A stretch of DNA of 64,000 nt from Ferruginibacter albus (GCF_020042285.1 NZ_CP083388.1:62001-126000), one strand, 5' to 3'; positions 33,865 through 42,371 are shown, counted from the stretch's first letter. The notes: a model not told the origin generated them from the letters alone. Numbers and translations are program-made.

Positions 33865-34920
33865 ATGACAGGAATTTTGTTAGTAGCGATTATTGTGATG
33901 ATATTCGTTATCATCTTTCAAATCTCGAAGGCGAGCGAATACGTTAGTGTTTTAAAAGGAGAAGAAACAGCTCGTAAACAAAACAACAAGATCAATGCTT
34001 TTTTGATGATCACATTTTTGATCCTGGGTTTGATCGGTGTTTGGGTATGCAATGATTTTTACTATGGTAAAACATTATTTGTACAAGGGTCTGCTTCTGA
34101 ACAAGGAAAGAAAATTGATCTGATGCTGTACATTACCATTGGCGTAACCGGGGTGGTATTTGTAATTACGCAGGTATTGCTTTTCTGGTTTGCGTTTAAA
34201 TACCAGGAAAAAGATAATCGCAAAGCATTTTATTTTCCTCATAACAACAAGCTGGAATTATTATGGACAACCGTTCCTGCTATTTTCTTAACGGTACTGG
34301 TAGTATTTGGTTTAAAGTATTGGTTTAAGATGACGGGTCCGGCACCTGATAATGCAGTTGAAGTGGAAGTTACAGGGCACCAGTTTGGATGGGAATTTCG
34401 TTATCCCGGACCTGATGGAATATTAGGTCATAAAGATTATAAATTAACACAAGGAGCAAATAGCTTAGGTATTGATTTTAGTGATAAAGCAAGCTTAGAT
34501 GATATTCACGTTGGCGGAACAATGCACATACCTGTTGGCAAACCAATTAAATTAGTTATCAATTCACAGGATGTAATTCATGATGTCGGGTTGTCACATT
34601 TCAGAATGAAAATGGATGCGGTTCCCGGTATTCCAACTACGCTTTGGTTTACTCCTTTGTATACTACAGAACAAATGAAGAAAAGGACCGGCAATCCTAA
34701 TTTTGCTTACGAGATCAGTTGCGATCAGATGTGTGGTAAGGGCCACTTCTCTATGAGGGGTGTAATTATTGTAGAATCAGAAGAAGAGTATAAAAAATGG
34801 TTGGCTCAGCAAACCCCGGAATACTACACGGTATATCCGGAAAAGAAACCACCAGTGCCTGCAGCACCTGCAGACAGTACAGAAAAAGGTAAAACAGCGA
34901 TGCTGTCTGCAACTAAATAA
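33865..34920 (+). CDS. coxB: Cytochrome c oxidase subunit II (CuA)
   Basis: Subunit II (351 aa) takes electrons from the cytochrome c/ACIII side through its CuA site. Unusually for the family it has three hydrophobic segments near the N terminus (about 1-20, 46-66 and 89-115) before the soluble cupredoxin domain. CuA ligands are seen as LSHFRM (His) and CDQMCGKGHFSM (two Cys, His, Met). There is no CxxCH, so it is not a haem-bearing caa3-type subunit II. The usual Glu between the two cysteines is replaced by Gln. It begins the oxidase part of the cluster. Confidence 0.95.
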   Translation: MTGILLVAIIVMIFVIIFQISKASEYVSVLKGEETARKQNNKINAFLMITFLILGLIGVWVCNDFYYGKTLFVQGSASEQGKKIDLMLYITIGVTGVVFVITQVLLFWFAFKYQEKDNRKAFYFPHNNKLELLWTTVPAIFLTVLVVFGLKYWFKMTGPAPDNAVEVEVTGHQFGWEFRYPGPDGILGHKDYKLTQGANSLGIDFSDKASLDDIHVGGTMHIPVGKPIKLVINSQDVIHDVGLSHFRMKMDAVPGIPTTLWFTPLYTTEQMKKRTGNPNFAYEISCDQMCGKGHFSMRGVIIVESEEEYKKWLAQQTPEYYTVYPEKKPPVPAAPADSTEKGKTAMLSATK

Positions 34921-34956
34921 AATATTATTAGAGAATAGAAAATATTCAAAAAGACT

Positions 34957-36765
34957 ATGAGTAACGCGGCTACATTACATGCAACAGATGCACATCACGG
35001 ACACGATGATGCGCATCACGAACATCACCATCACGAAACGTTTATTACCAAATACGTTTTCAGCCAGGATCATAAAATGATCTCTAAACAATTCTTAATA
35101 ACCGGTATTATCTGGGCTATTATTGGTGGATTGTTTTCGGTGTTGTTTCGTTTGCAATTAGGTTATCCTGAATCTACTTTCCCTTGGTTGGAAGATATTT
35201 TGGGACATTGGGCAAAAGGAGGAAAGATTTCTCCTGAGTTCTATTATGCGTTGGTTACCATGCACGGAACCATATTGGTATTCTTTGTATTAACAGCCGG
35301 CTTAAGCGGAACCTTTGCTAACTTTTTAATTCCTTTACAGGTGGGTGCAAGAGATATGGCTTCACCCATGTTGAATATGTTGAGCTATTGGTTTTTCTTT
35401 TTGGCATCTATCATCATGTTCTCTTCTTTATTTGTAGAAACAGGTCCTGCAGCAGGCGGTTGGACGATCTATCCTCCGTTGAGTGCATTAGGAGAAGCAT
35501 CAATAGGATCTAAAATTGGTATGGACTTGTGGCTGGTAAGTATGGCAATGTTTATTGTAAGTTCTTTATTAGGTGGTTTGAATTATATCTCTACCATTCT
35601 TAACCTTCGTACAAAAGGAATGAGCATGACGAGAATGCCATTAACTATTTGGGCTTTGTTCTTTACGGCTGTATTAGGAGTGTTATCTTTTCCTGTATTA
35701 TTATCAGGTGCAATTTTATTATTGTTTGATAGAAATCTAGGTACGAGTTTTTATTTAAGTGATATAGTAGTTAATGGTAAAATATTGCCGAATGAAGGCG
35801 GTAGCCCTATTTTATTCCAGCACTTATTCTGGTTCCTGGGTCACCCTGAAGTATATATCATCTTATTGCCTGCAATGGGAATGTCATCAGAAATATTAGC
35901 AACACATAGCCGTAAACCTATCTTTGGTTATATGGCGATGGTAGGTTCTTTATTTGCTATTGCGATATTGGCTTTCTTGGTATGGGCACATCATATGTTC
36001 GTAACAGGGTTGAATCCATTCTTAGGAGCATTCTTTGTATTATTAACACTATTAATTGCGGTTCCATCTGCCATTAAAGTATTTAACTGGTTAACTACCT
36101 TATGGCGAGGGAATATTCGGTTTACGCCGCCAATGATGTTTGCCATTGGTTTTGTGAGCTTATTTATCAGTGGTGGTTTAACCGGTATCTTCCTGGGTAA
36201 CTCCGCTTTAGATATTCATTTGCACGATACATACTTTGTTATTGCACATTTCCATATTGTAATGGGTGTGGCATCCTTCTTTGGAATGTTTGCAGGCGTA
36301 TATCATTGGTTCCCTAAAATGTATGGCCGTTATTTAAATAATACCATGGGATATATCCATTTCTGGGTAACGATCATCGGTGCTTATTTGATCTTCTGGC
36401 CAATGCATTACGAAGGATTAGCAGGTATGCCTCGCCGTTATTACGATTATTCAGGATGGGAATCATTTAAAATGTTTGCAGGATTGAACCAGTTCATCAG
36501 CTTTGTTGCGATGATCGTGTTTGCTACGCAATTGTTGTTTGTATTTAATTTCTTCTATAGCATTTTTAAAGGAAGAAAAGTTACTACTCCTAATCCATGG
36601 GGTTCAAATACATTGGAGTGGACAACACCTATTCGTCCGGGTCACGGAAACTGGCCGGGTGAAATACCTGAAGTATTCCGTGGGGCTTATGATTATGCGA
36701 AAGACGGAAAAGAATTTATTCCGCAAAATGTACCTATTGGTGCAGATGAGAGCGAAAGCCATTAA
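34957..36765 (+). CDS. coxA: Cytochrome c oxidase subunit I (aa3 type)
   Basis: Subunit I (602 aa) contains the haem a and haem a3/CuB centre of the proton-pumping terminal oxidase. A His-rich N terminus (HDDAHHEHHHHE) precedes about 12 helices. Key blocks are YALVTMHGTILVFFVLTAG (haem a His), LFWFLGHPEVYIILLPAMG (CuB His-Tyr cross-link region), LVWAHHMFVTGLNPFLGA (CuB His pair), and IHLHDTYFVIAHFHIVMG (haem His ligands). It is an A-type oxidase. The histidine-rich N terminus may bind metal during assembly; this is inference. Confidence 0.97.
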   Translation: MSNAATLHATDAHHGHDDAHHEHHHHETFITKYVFSQDHKMISKQFLITGIIWAIIGGLFSVLFRLQLGYPESTFPWLEDILGHWAKGGKISPEFYYALVTMHGTILVFFVLTAGLSGTFANFLIPLQVGARDMASPMLNMLSYWFFFLASIIMFSSLFVETGPAAGGWTIYPPLSALGEASIGSKIGMDLWLVSMAMFIVSSLLGGLNYISTILNLRTKGMSMTRMPLTIWALFFTAVLGVLSFPVLLSGAILLLFDRNLGTSFYLSDIVVNGKILPNEGGSPILFQHLFWFLGHPEVYIILLPAMGMSSEILATHSRKPIFGYMAMVGSLFAIAILAFLVWAHHMFVTGLNPFLGAFFVLLTLLIAVPSAIKVFNWLTTLWRGNIRFTPPMMFAIGFVSLFISGGLTGIFLGNSALDIHLHDTYFVIAHFHIVMGVASFFGMFAGVYHWFPKMYGRYLNNTMGYIHFWVTIIGAYLIFWPMHYEGLAGMPRRYYDYSGWESFKMFAGLNQFISFVAMIVFATQLLFVFNFFYSIFKGRKVTTPNPWGSNTLEWTTPIRPGHGNWPGEIPEVFRGAYDYAKDGKEFIPQNVPIGADESESH

Positions 36766-36793
36766 TCCCTAAATTCCCTGAAAGGGGACTTAA
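36766..36793 (+). repeat. Short palindromic repeat of the CCCTAA..AAAGGG family, copy 1
   Basis: Directly after the coxA stop comes TCCCTAAATTCCCTGAAAGG followed by GGACT. It contains the hairpin TCCC-TGAAA-GGGA. It resembles the reverse complement of 37855-37873 and the sequence at 50547-50566. Confidence 0.6.
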
Positions 36794-36820
36794 GAGGAGT
36801 AAAATAATTTGAAGTTCTTT

Positions 36821-37774
36821 ATGGAGGAGCAGCAGGATAAAACTACCATATCCAATTCAACATCGTTTGCATTGGCAGCTAAGGTGAAAGATTACTTTCA
36901 GTTGATCAAGTTCACTTTAAGTTTTATGGTGGTGTTTAGTACAGTAGTAAGTTACCTGCTGGCACCGAATGTAACGTTTAACTTACTATCAGTTCTTTTA
37001 CTTTTTGTTGCAGGCATGTTGATAACGGGTTCTGCCAATGCTATTAATCAGGCAATGGAAAAAGATACCGATGCCATGATGAAACGCACTGCTAAACGTC
37101 CGGTTGCATCCGGCCGTATGAGCGTAAGTGAAGCACATACTTTTGCAATGATTGCAGGAATATTGGGCGGTTTTATCTTGTGGTCTGTGTTTAATATTTC
37201 CAGCGCATTATTGGGCATAGCAAGTTTGTTTTTGTATGGGTATGTTTATACACCATTAAAAAAAGTGAACTCTGTTGCGGTATTGGTTGGCGCATTGCCG
37301 GGAGCTTTACCTTGTTTGATCGGCTGGGTGGCAGCTACAGGAGAAATAAACCCCGTAGCGGTTATTCATACAAATCATGGTGATTATACAAATGCGGGCG
37401 GATGGATCTTGTTTGCGATACAGTTCTTATGGCAATTCCCTCATTTTTGGGCAATTGCCTGGGTAGCGCACCAGGATTATTCCAAAGCAGGATTTAAATT
37501 ATTGCCAAGTGATAAAGGGCCGACGAAGTTTACAGCAATACAAACCATCATGTACAGCACATTGATGATACCGGTGGGAGTATTGCCGTATTATTATCAC
37601 ATAAGCGGTGCAATCAGTTTATGGATATTATTGGCTTGTAATTTATGGATGGTTTTTGTGAGCGTGTTGCTATATATAAAGATGGATGTGAAGAGTGCCA
37701 GAAAAGTGATGTTCAGTTCTTATTTTTATTTGATGATCGTGTTTTTGTCGTTGTTGGCAGATAAAGCTCATTAA
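36821..37774 (+). CDS. ctaB: Protohaem IX farnesyltransferase
   Basis: CtaB/CyoE converts haem B to haem O by adding a farnesyl group, the first step towards haem A of the aa3 oxidase. It is a polytopic prenyltransferase: the metal/prenyl-diphosphate motif is NAINQAMEKDTDAMMKRTAKRP (NxxxDxxxD), with a second Asp-rich loop AHQDYSKAGFKLLPS. About eight helices are seen. An in-frame TTG at 36809 has a GAGGAG-like stretch 9 bases upstream and would add four residues; ATG 36821 is preferred because SD use is rare here. It lies between coxI and the subunit III genes. Confidence 0.93.
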   Translation: MEEQQDKTTISNSTSFALAAKVKDYFQLIKFTLSFMVVFSTVVSYLLAPNVTFNLLSVLLLFVAGMLITGSANAINQAMEKDTDAMMKRTAKRPVASGRMSVSEAHTFAMIAGILGGFILWSVFNISSALLGIASLFLYGYVYTPLKKVNSVAVLVGALPGALPCLIGWVAATGEINPVAVIHTNHGDYTNAGGWILFAIQFLWQFPHFWAIAWVAHQDYSKAGFKLLPSDKGPTKFTAIQTIMYSTLMIPVGVLPYYYHISGAISLWILLACNLWMVFVSVLLYIKMDVKSARKVMFSSYFYLMIVFLSLLADKAH

Positions 37775-37780
37775 GAGCAA

Positions 37781-37841
37781 GCCGTACAAGGGAGTGACAC
37801 AACGATGTTGAAAGAAGAACAAATGTTTGGGACAAAAATTA
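37781..37841 (+). repeat. Dispersed intergenic repeat, copy C
   Basis: Bases 37781-37807 are identical to the reverse complement of 11076-11102 (27 of 27). The core is GAGTGACACAACGATG. The following part continues with CAAATGTTTGGGACAAAAAT, similar to copy A. It lies between ctaB and the first subunit III gene. Confidence 0.8.
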
Positions 37842-37854
37842 ATAACAAAAAATT

Positions 37855-37873
37855 GCCCTTTAGGGGTTAGGGG
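37855..37873 (+). repeat. Short palindromic repeat of the CCCTAA..AAAGGG family, copy 2
   Basis: GCCCTTTAGGGGTTAGGGG ends one base before the ATG at 37875. Its reverse complement, CCCCTAACCCCTAAAGGGC, closely matches TCCCTAACCCTAAAAGGGA at 50548-50566. Confidence 0.65.
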
Positions 37874-37874
37874 T

Positions 37875-38441
37875 ATGAGTACAGTGGTGATGGAACAACG
37901 AAAAAGAATACATCCGCACAAGTTTACACTTTGGGTGGGCATTGCAAGCATTATTATGATGTTTGCAGGGTTTACAAGTGCGTATATCGTAAAACGTAAT
38001 CAACCCAATTGGGTATCGTTCGATCTGCCTAAGGTTTTTTGGTACTCAACGGCGGTGATGGTTTTAAGTAGTGTAACCATATGGCAGGCATTAAAGGCTT
38101 TTAAGCAACGTGCCATGCTGAATTACAGGAGACTGGTGATGGTAACGTTTTTTTTGGGAGTTCTTTTTGTAGTGTTACAGATAATTGGATTTAACGAATT
38201 ATATCAAAAAGGAATTACGTTGCAGGGAAATGTTTCGTTTTCGTTTTTGTTTATAATTGTAGGATTACATGCATTGCATGTTTTGGGAGGAATAATTGTT
38301 TTGTTGATACTTTTTTTAAAAGCATTCAGCAGTTCGGTTAGAAACTACAATACAGTACCGATTGAACTGGCGAGTACGTACTGGCATTTTGTAGATTTTT
38401 TATGGGTTTACTTATTGATTTTTTTAATATTGATTAGATAA
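37875..38441 (+). CDS. Cytochrome c oxidase subunit III family protein, short paralogue
   Basis: This 188-aa membrane protein belongs to the haem-copper oxidase subunit III family: five helices, WVGIASIIMMFAGFTSAYIV at the start, FIIVGLHALHVLGGIIVLLIL and the closing signature ELASTYWHFVDFLWVYLLIFL. It lacks the first two helices of the seven-helix mitochondrial type, as in many bacterial quinol-type forms. The ATG at 37875 is preferred to a TTG at 37827 because the extra residues fall in the repeat sequences. A second subunit III gene starts 5 bp downstream. Confidence 0.9.
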   Translation: MSTVVMEQRKRIHPHKFTLWVGIASIIMMFAGFTSAYIVKRNQPNWVSFDLPKVFWYSTAVMVLSSVTIWQALKAFKQRAMLNYRRLVMVTFFLGVLFVVLQIIGFNELYQKGITLQGNVSFSFLFIIVGLHALHVLGGIIVLLILFLKAFSSSVRNYNTVPIELASTYWHFVDFLWVYLLIFLILIR

Positions 38442-38446
38442 AAATT

Positions 38447-39322
38447 ATGTCAACAGCAGCAGCACAACAAGGCACTAAATGGTGGAGCGGTGGTAGAAGC
38501 CCGTTCAATGCAAGCTATGGTAAAGTGATGATGTGGTATTTTTTAATGAGCGATGCATTTACATTTGGCGCTTTCCTGATTAGCTATGCTACACTTCGTT
38601 TTAGCTTGAACGATTGGGTGGATGCTAACCATGTATTTAATGCATTTCCATTTTTTGGGCATCAGAATTTGCCACTGGCATTTGTGAGCTTGATGACATT
38701 TATTTTGATCGCCAGCTCTGTTACCATGGTGTTAGCTGTACATGAGGGACATCATATGAACAAGAAAGGTGTTGAAAAGTACATGTTGTTAACCATTTTG
38801 GGAGGTTTGGCCTTCTTAGGTTGCCAGGCTTGGGAATGGACGCACTTGTTAACTGGAGAGCATTTTATTTTAGCGGCAAACGGAACAATTGAAACATTAA
38901 ATACTACTGTTAGTCATAACCCATGGGGACATTTGGTAGGTAGTGCAGAAATATCTGCAGCATTGCAAAAAACATCACCGGAAGTATTGCGTGCAATGAT
39001 CCTGGAACATGATCACTCTGCAACAGCCGCTTCTTTACAAAGTTTATCTGTAAGCGACCTGATCAGCAAGATAGATCTAAATGCAGTACAGATACATCAT
39101 ATCGGTCCCCCATCATTTGGTAGTTACTTCTTTGGTATTACGGGGTTCCATGGTTTTCACGTATTTAGTGGGGTGGTGATAAACGTAATTATGTATATCA
39201 AAACAAAGCTGAACCATTTTGAAGACAGAGGACATTATGAAATGATCGAAAAGGCAGGATTATACTGGCACTTTGTGGATCTGGTTTGGGTGTTTGTGTT
39301 CTTATGTTTCTATTTAATCTAA
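38447..39322 (+). CDS. coxC: Cytochrome c oxidase subunit III
   Basis: The 291-aa protein is a second subunit III family member, in tandem with the shorter one. Helices include MMWYFLMSDAFTFGAFLISY, FVSLMTFILIASSVTMVLAV and YMLLTILGGLAFLGCQAWEW. A soluble insert of about 70 residues (about 150-215, LNTTVSHNPWGHLVGSAEIS onward) precedes FGSYFFGITGFHGFHVFSGV and LYWHFVDLVWVFVFLCFYLI. Subunit III stabilises the oxidase and its proton uptake. The start overlaps nothing; spacing of 5 bp from the previous stop implies translational coupling. Confidence 0.92.
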   Translation: MSTAAAQQGTKWWSGGRSPFNASYGKVMMWYFLMSDAFTFGAFLISYATLRFSLNDWVDANHVFNAFPFFGHQNLPLAFVSLMTFILIASSVTMVLAVHEGHHMNKKGVEKYMLLTILGGLAFLGCQAWEWTHLLTGEHFILAANGTIETLNTTVSHNPWGHLVGSAEISAALQKTSPEVLRAMILEHDHSATAASLQSLSVSDLISKIDLNAVQIHHIGPPSFGSYFFGITGFHGFHVFSGVVINVIMYIKTKLNHFEDRGHYEMIEKAGLYWHFVDLVWVFVFLCFYLI

Positions 39323-39344
39323 TAATTATTTTAATAAAGATAGT

Positions 39345-39764
39345 ATGAGTGAAGTTTTAGCATCTCCGGAAATTACGTTTGCACACGAGCCTGCAAAAGG
39401 TACCGGAAGAATCTGGAAAATATTTTGGATTTTATCAGGCATCACAATTATTGAGCTGGCGTTGGGCTTTGGTTTAGCCAAGGAATGGTATGGCGATCCA
39501 CATGCACATGCAACTGCTATTCTTTTTGTAAAAGGAGTTATCTGTATTTTATCGTTAGCCAAAGCATTTTATATTGTTTCTGTATTTATGCATCTGGGTG
39601 ATGAAATAAGAAATTTTATCATGACAATTGTTGTTCCTCTTTCTTTATTCATTTGGTTTATTGCTGCGTTTTTGTGGGATGGGAACAGTTGGAGAAACTT
39701 ACGTAATGAGTATAAAGAGAAAAGGCCGACAACAGAACAAGTAGCGCCTGCCCCGGAGCATTAA
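39345..39764 (+). CDS. Cytochrome c oxidase subunit IV family protein
   Basis: The 139-aa protein has three hydrophobic helices (about 22-45, 62-82 and 88-110) with FWILSGITIIELALGFGLA, FVKGVICILSLAKAFYIVSVFMHLGDE and FIMTIVVPLSLFIWFIAAFLWDG, matching the small subunit IV (caa3-type/COX4 prokaryotic) family. It is the last gene before a strong terminator, so it closes the structural part of the operon. Confidence 0.88.
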   Translation: MSEVLASPEITFAHEPAKGTGRIWKIFWILSGITIIELALGFGLAKEWYGDPHAHATAILFVKGVICILSLAKAFYIVSVFMHLGDEIRNFIMTIVVPLSLFIWFIAAFLWDGNSWRNLRNEYKEKRPTTEQVAPAPEH

Positions 39765-39802
39765 TTGTGTTATAAACTTAGTTAAAAACATTTTTTATAA
39801 AT

Positions 39803-39834
39803 AAAACCATCGCATCTTTGCGGTGGTTTTTTTT
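39803..39834 (+). terminator. Strong intrinsic terminator of the act-cox operon
   Basis: AAAACCATCGCA (39803-39814), loop TCTT, TGCGGTGGTTTT (39819-39830) continuing into a T-run to 39834. Twelve pairs with one T-G wobble. It lies 39 bp after the subunit IV stop. Confidence 0.9.
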
Positions 39835-39841
39835 GAAATAC

Positions 39842-39957
39842 GCCGGTAAGACAGCAAGACATTTAATATATCATTCTTCAGCTTTCCGCCTTTCCGGCAA
39901 AAAATAATCTCAATAAATTCTTTGCGACTTAGCTCCTTTGCAGCTTTGCGTGAAATA
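39842..39957. repeat. Two intergenic repeat motifs between terminator and SCO gene
   Basis: GCCGGTAAG (39842-39850) and CTTTCCGGC (39890-39898) form an imperfect inverted repeat. It is followed at about 39905-39957 by a sequence whose reverse complement starts TTTCACGCAAAGCTGCAAAG, related to the TTTCACACAAAG palindrome at 11121-11193. It ends 8 bp before the SCO ATG. Confidence 0.55.
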
Positions 39958-39964
39958 AGTGATT

Positions 39965-40681
39965 ATGAATAAGAAAGCTTTTTTAGCGTTAATGCTGGCG
40001 ATACTGATGCCTGTTACAGGTTACCTGTTGGTAAAATATTATGCAGAACGTGATGTGCAAATGCCCCGCCGTTATTTTTATGATGATGTAAAAATAATTG
40101 AGAAAGACGGAAAGATATCTAGGGATACTATTTGGCACAGCGTACGAAATATTACATTGGTAAACCAGTTAGGCGATACCGTTAACCTTGATGATCTGAA
40201 AGGAAAGGTATTGGTAATTGATTTTTTCTTTACACACTGTCCTACCGTTTGCCCGGGATTGGCCCGCAGCATGCAACGGTTGCAAAATTCTTTTAAGGAT
40301 AATAATGATTCTATTGTTCAGTTTCTTTCTATCAGTATTGATCCGGTACACGATTCAGTTAAAAATCTAAGAAGCTTTGCCAATCATTACACTTCCAATC
40401 ATGATACATGGTGGTTTTTAACCGGCGATAAAAAAGACATCTATGATTTTGCTTTGCATGAAATAAAGGCAAATATTGCGGACATTAATATAGATACAGC
40501 ATTTGTACATACTCCTATGTTTTTTTTATTAGACAGAGACAGGGTAGTAAGGGGCTGGTATGATGGACGTGATTCTGTTGAACAGGCAAAGCTGGTACGG
40601 GATATTCCTTTATTGATGTTGGAAAAAGACAGGAAACGAACCTTTGGTCAGTTTTTAAAAGAGTTATTTCAAAGAAGTTAA
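39965..40681 (+). CDS. SCO family copper chaperone (SCO1/SenC/PrrC)
   Basis: The 238-aa protein has an N-terminal membrane anchor (MNKKAFLALMLAILMPVTGYLLV) and a thioredoxin-like periplasmic domain. The copper site is CPTVCPG (Cys-x3-Cys) in FFFTHCPTVCPGLARSM and the distal His in AFVHTPMFFLLD. SCO proteins help load copper into CuA of subunit II, which fits the oxidase genes upstream. A GTG at 39959 would add two residues; ATG 39965 is preferred. It lies after the operon terminator, so it may have its own promoter, and is 8 bp upstream of the DUF420 gene. Confidence 0.92.
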   Translation: MNKKAFLALMLAILMPVTGYLLVKYYAERDVQMPRRYFYDDVKIIEKDGKISRDTIWHSVRNITLVNQLGDTVNLDDLKGKVLVIDFFFTHCPTVCPGLARSMQRLQNSFKDNNDSIVQFLSISIDPVHDSVKNLRSFANHYTSNHDTWWFLTGDKKDIYDFALHEIKANIADINIDTAFVHTPMFFLLDRDRVVRGWYDGRDSVEQAKLVRDIPLLMLEKDRKRTFGQFLKELFQRS

Positions 40682-40689
40682 TTTAAACT

Positions 40690-41283
40690 ATGTTACCGGA
40701 ACCATCTATAAAAAAAGATGATAAAAAAGCTGCTATCTTAATATGGGTAGTGTCAATAGTTGTTTTTGTGGCTGTTGCTTTTTTAGCGTCTAAAAAATTC
40801 GATATTAAATTAGGTTTTGATGTACACATTTTTGCATTGATAAATGCTATCCTCAATTCGATAGTGGTTATGTTATTAATTGCAGCACTGCTGGCAGTTA
40901 AGCAAGAAAAATATGTACTGCATAAAAACTTAATGCTGATAGCAATTGTTCTATCGGTGTTATTTTTAGTTTCATACATCTGTCATCATTTATTGGCAGG
41001 AGAGACAAGATTTGGAGATATCAATCATGATGGTATTTTAAGCGATGATGAAAAAGTAAAAGTCGGCGTTGTACGGTATATTTATTTTATTCTTTTATTT
41101 ACACATATTCCATTAGCGGCAATTGTATTGCCTTTTATTTTATTTACTGCTTATCGTGCCTTGATAGGAGAATATCCCCAGCATAAAAAATTAACTCGTA
41201 TTACTTGGCCAATGTGGTTATATGTAGCTGTTACCGGAGTAATTGTTTATTTAATGATAGCTCCCTATTATACATTAAAGTAG
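40690..41283 (+). CDS. DUF420 family membrane protein
   Basis: The 197-aa protein has five hydrophobic helices: AAILIWVVSIVVFVAVAFLA, IFALINAILNSIVVMLLIAALLAV, LMLIAIVLSVLFLVSYICHHLLAG, YIYFILLFTHIPLAAIVLPFIL and WPMWLYVAVTGVIVYLMIA. The conserved Asn in helix 2 and the His residues of YICHHLLAGETRFG and THIPLA are the family marks; the family (CtaM-like) is linked to cytochrome oxidase assembly. Its place beside SCO and the oxidase genes supports that role. It is probably co-transcribed with SCO. Confidence 0.88.
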   Translation: MLPEPSIKKDDKKAAILIWVVSIVVFVAVAFLASKKFDIKLGFDVHIFALINAILNSIVVMLLIAALLAVKQEKYVLHKNLMLIAIVLSVLFLVSYICHHLLAGETRFGDINHDGILSDDEKVKVGVVRYIYFILLFTHIPLAAIVLPFILFTAYRALIGEYPQHKKLTRITWPMWLYVAVTGVIVYLMIAPYYTLK

Positions 41284-41379
41284 TTTCATAGGAGTACGGA
41301 TGGGTTGGGTTTTTAGGGTTATTCGAACGCTTTACAGTATTCCAGGGTGATCGTTTAATATCTGTTGCGTTTAACAAAA

Positions 41380-42327
41380 TCAATTCCTTGGGCTTATCTT
41401 TTTTAAGTCGCCATTTGGTGTGATGATAAAATATTCTTTAAGATCATTTTTGATGTCTTTTTCCATATCAACTTCTAACTTAATTTCATAAGTTATTTGG
41501 ATGGCGGGTTCTAAAATTGTTGGGTTTAGTACAAGATCAAAGTCTTTGTTAACGACGGGCTGATAGTATAGAGTTGTCGATTTTTCAACCTGGTTACTAT
41601 TTGCGGTTTTCTTTAGATCAAGGTCTGAATTGGAATATGCCTGGTATGAATTATACATTTCAACCGGATACATTATTTTAAATCCATCCACTAAATTCTT
41701 CTCGCTGCTGTCAATTCTTGAGCCTATAATTTGCTTGTAGCCTTTAATTTTTTCCTGCAGTAAAAGCTTAGCTCTATTCACAAGGTCTGCTTTAGTAGCT
41801 TCTATCTTATCCGAAATATAATCTACACGAACCAGGTCATAAATTTCTGAATTTGCAAGAGTGGCAATTATTTCATTCAACAGGTTCGGATCCTTATATT
41901 TTATGTGAATGTTTTTTTTGACCTCAAAGCCTTTGGGAATTTCATTGTAAGTTTTTTTATTGAATAATTTTTTCTCTACTTCATACTCATACACCGGTAC
42001 AAAAGAGATCATATCTACGTATGTTTCTACTCCTTGTTTAGTCTTTATGTTTTTTAAGGCTTCATTTATTCTGTTATCGATCAAATTATTGACCTCTTCT
42101 GTAGTTTTTCCTGTTTGCGCCACACTAAAAATTGCTACATAATTGTCTGCAGTAAGATTTGCTAATCCTTTTACAACTATTGTCAATTTAGAGTTAGAAG
42201 GAATATCTAATTCGAAATTATCGTTTGAATACCGAACCTGTCTTTGGTAATTAATATTTCCCGATACCTGTCCGCAAGAAATTTTGCTGACAATACAAAC
42301 CAAAGAAATTAGAAATATTTTTTTCAT
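41380..42327 (-). CDS. SIMPL (DUF541) domain exported protein
   Basis: The 315-aa protein has a signal peptide (MKKIFLISLVCIVSKISCGQ). The SIMPL domain covers about residues 30-230: VVKGLANLTADNYVAIFSV, a helix DNRINEALKNIKTKQGV, then EVKKNIHIKYKDPNLLNEII and the helical ATKADLVNRAKLLLQEKIKGY. Family members are periplasmic or surface proteins of unclear function; one homologue is linked to oxidative stress and another to signalling. A possible operon with the MuiA-like gene upstream (45 bp) is supported by orientation. Confidence 0.8.
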   Translation of the reverse strand: MKKIFLISLVCIVSKISCGQVSGNINYQRQVRYSNDNFELDIPSNSKLTIVVKGLANLTADNYVAIFSVAQTGKTTEEVNNLIDNRINEALKNIKTKQGVETYVDMISFVPVYEYEVEKKLFNKKTYNEIPKGFEVKKNIHIKYKDPNLLNEIIATLANSEIYDLVRVDYISDKIEATKADLVNRAKLLLQEKIKGYKQIIGSRIDSSEKNLVDGFKIMYPVEMYNSYQAYSNSDLDLKKTANSNQVEKSTTLYYQPVVNKDFDLVLNPTILEPAIQITYEIKLEVDMEKDIKNDLKEYFIITPNGDLKKISPRN

Positions 42328-42371
42328 GATGATTTTTTATTTGAAGCATTATAAACAGTACCTGAATAGTA

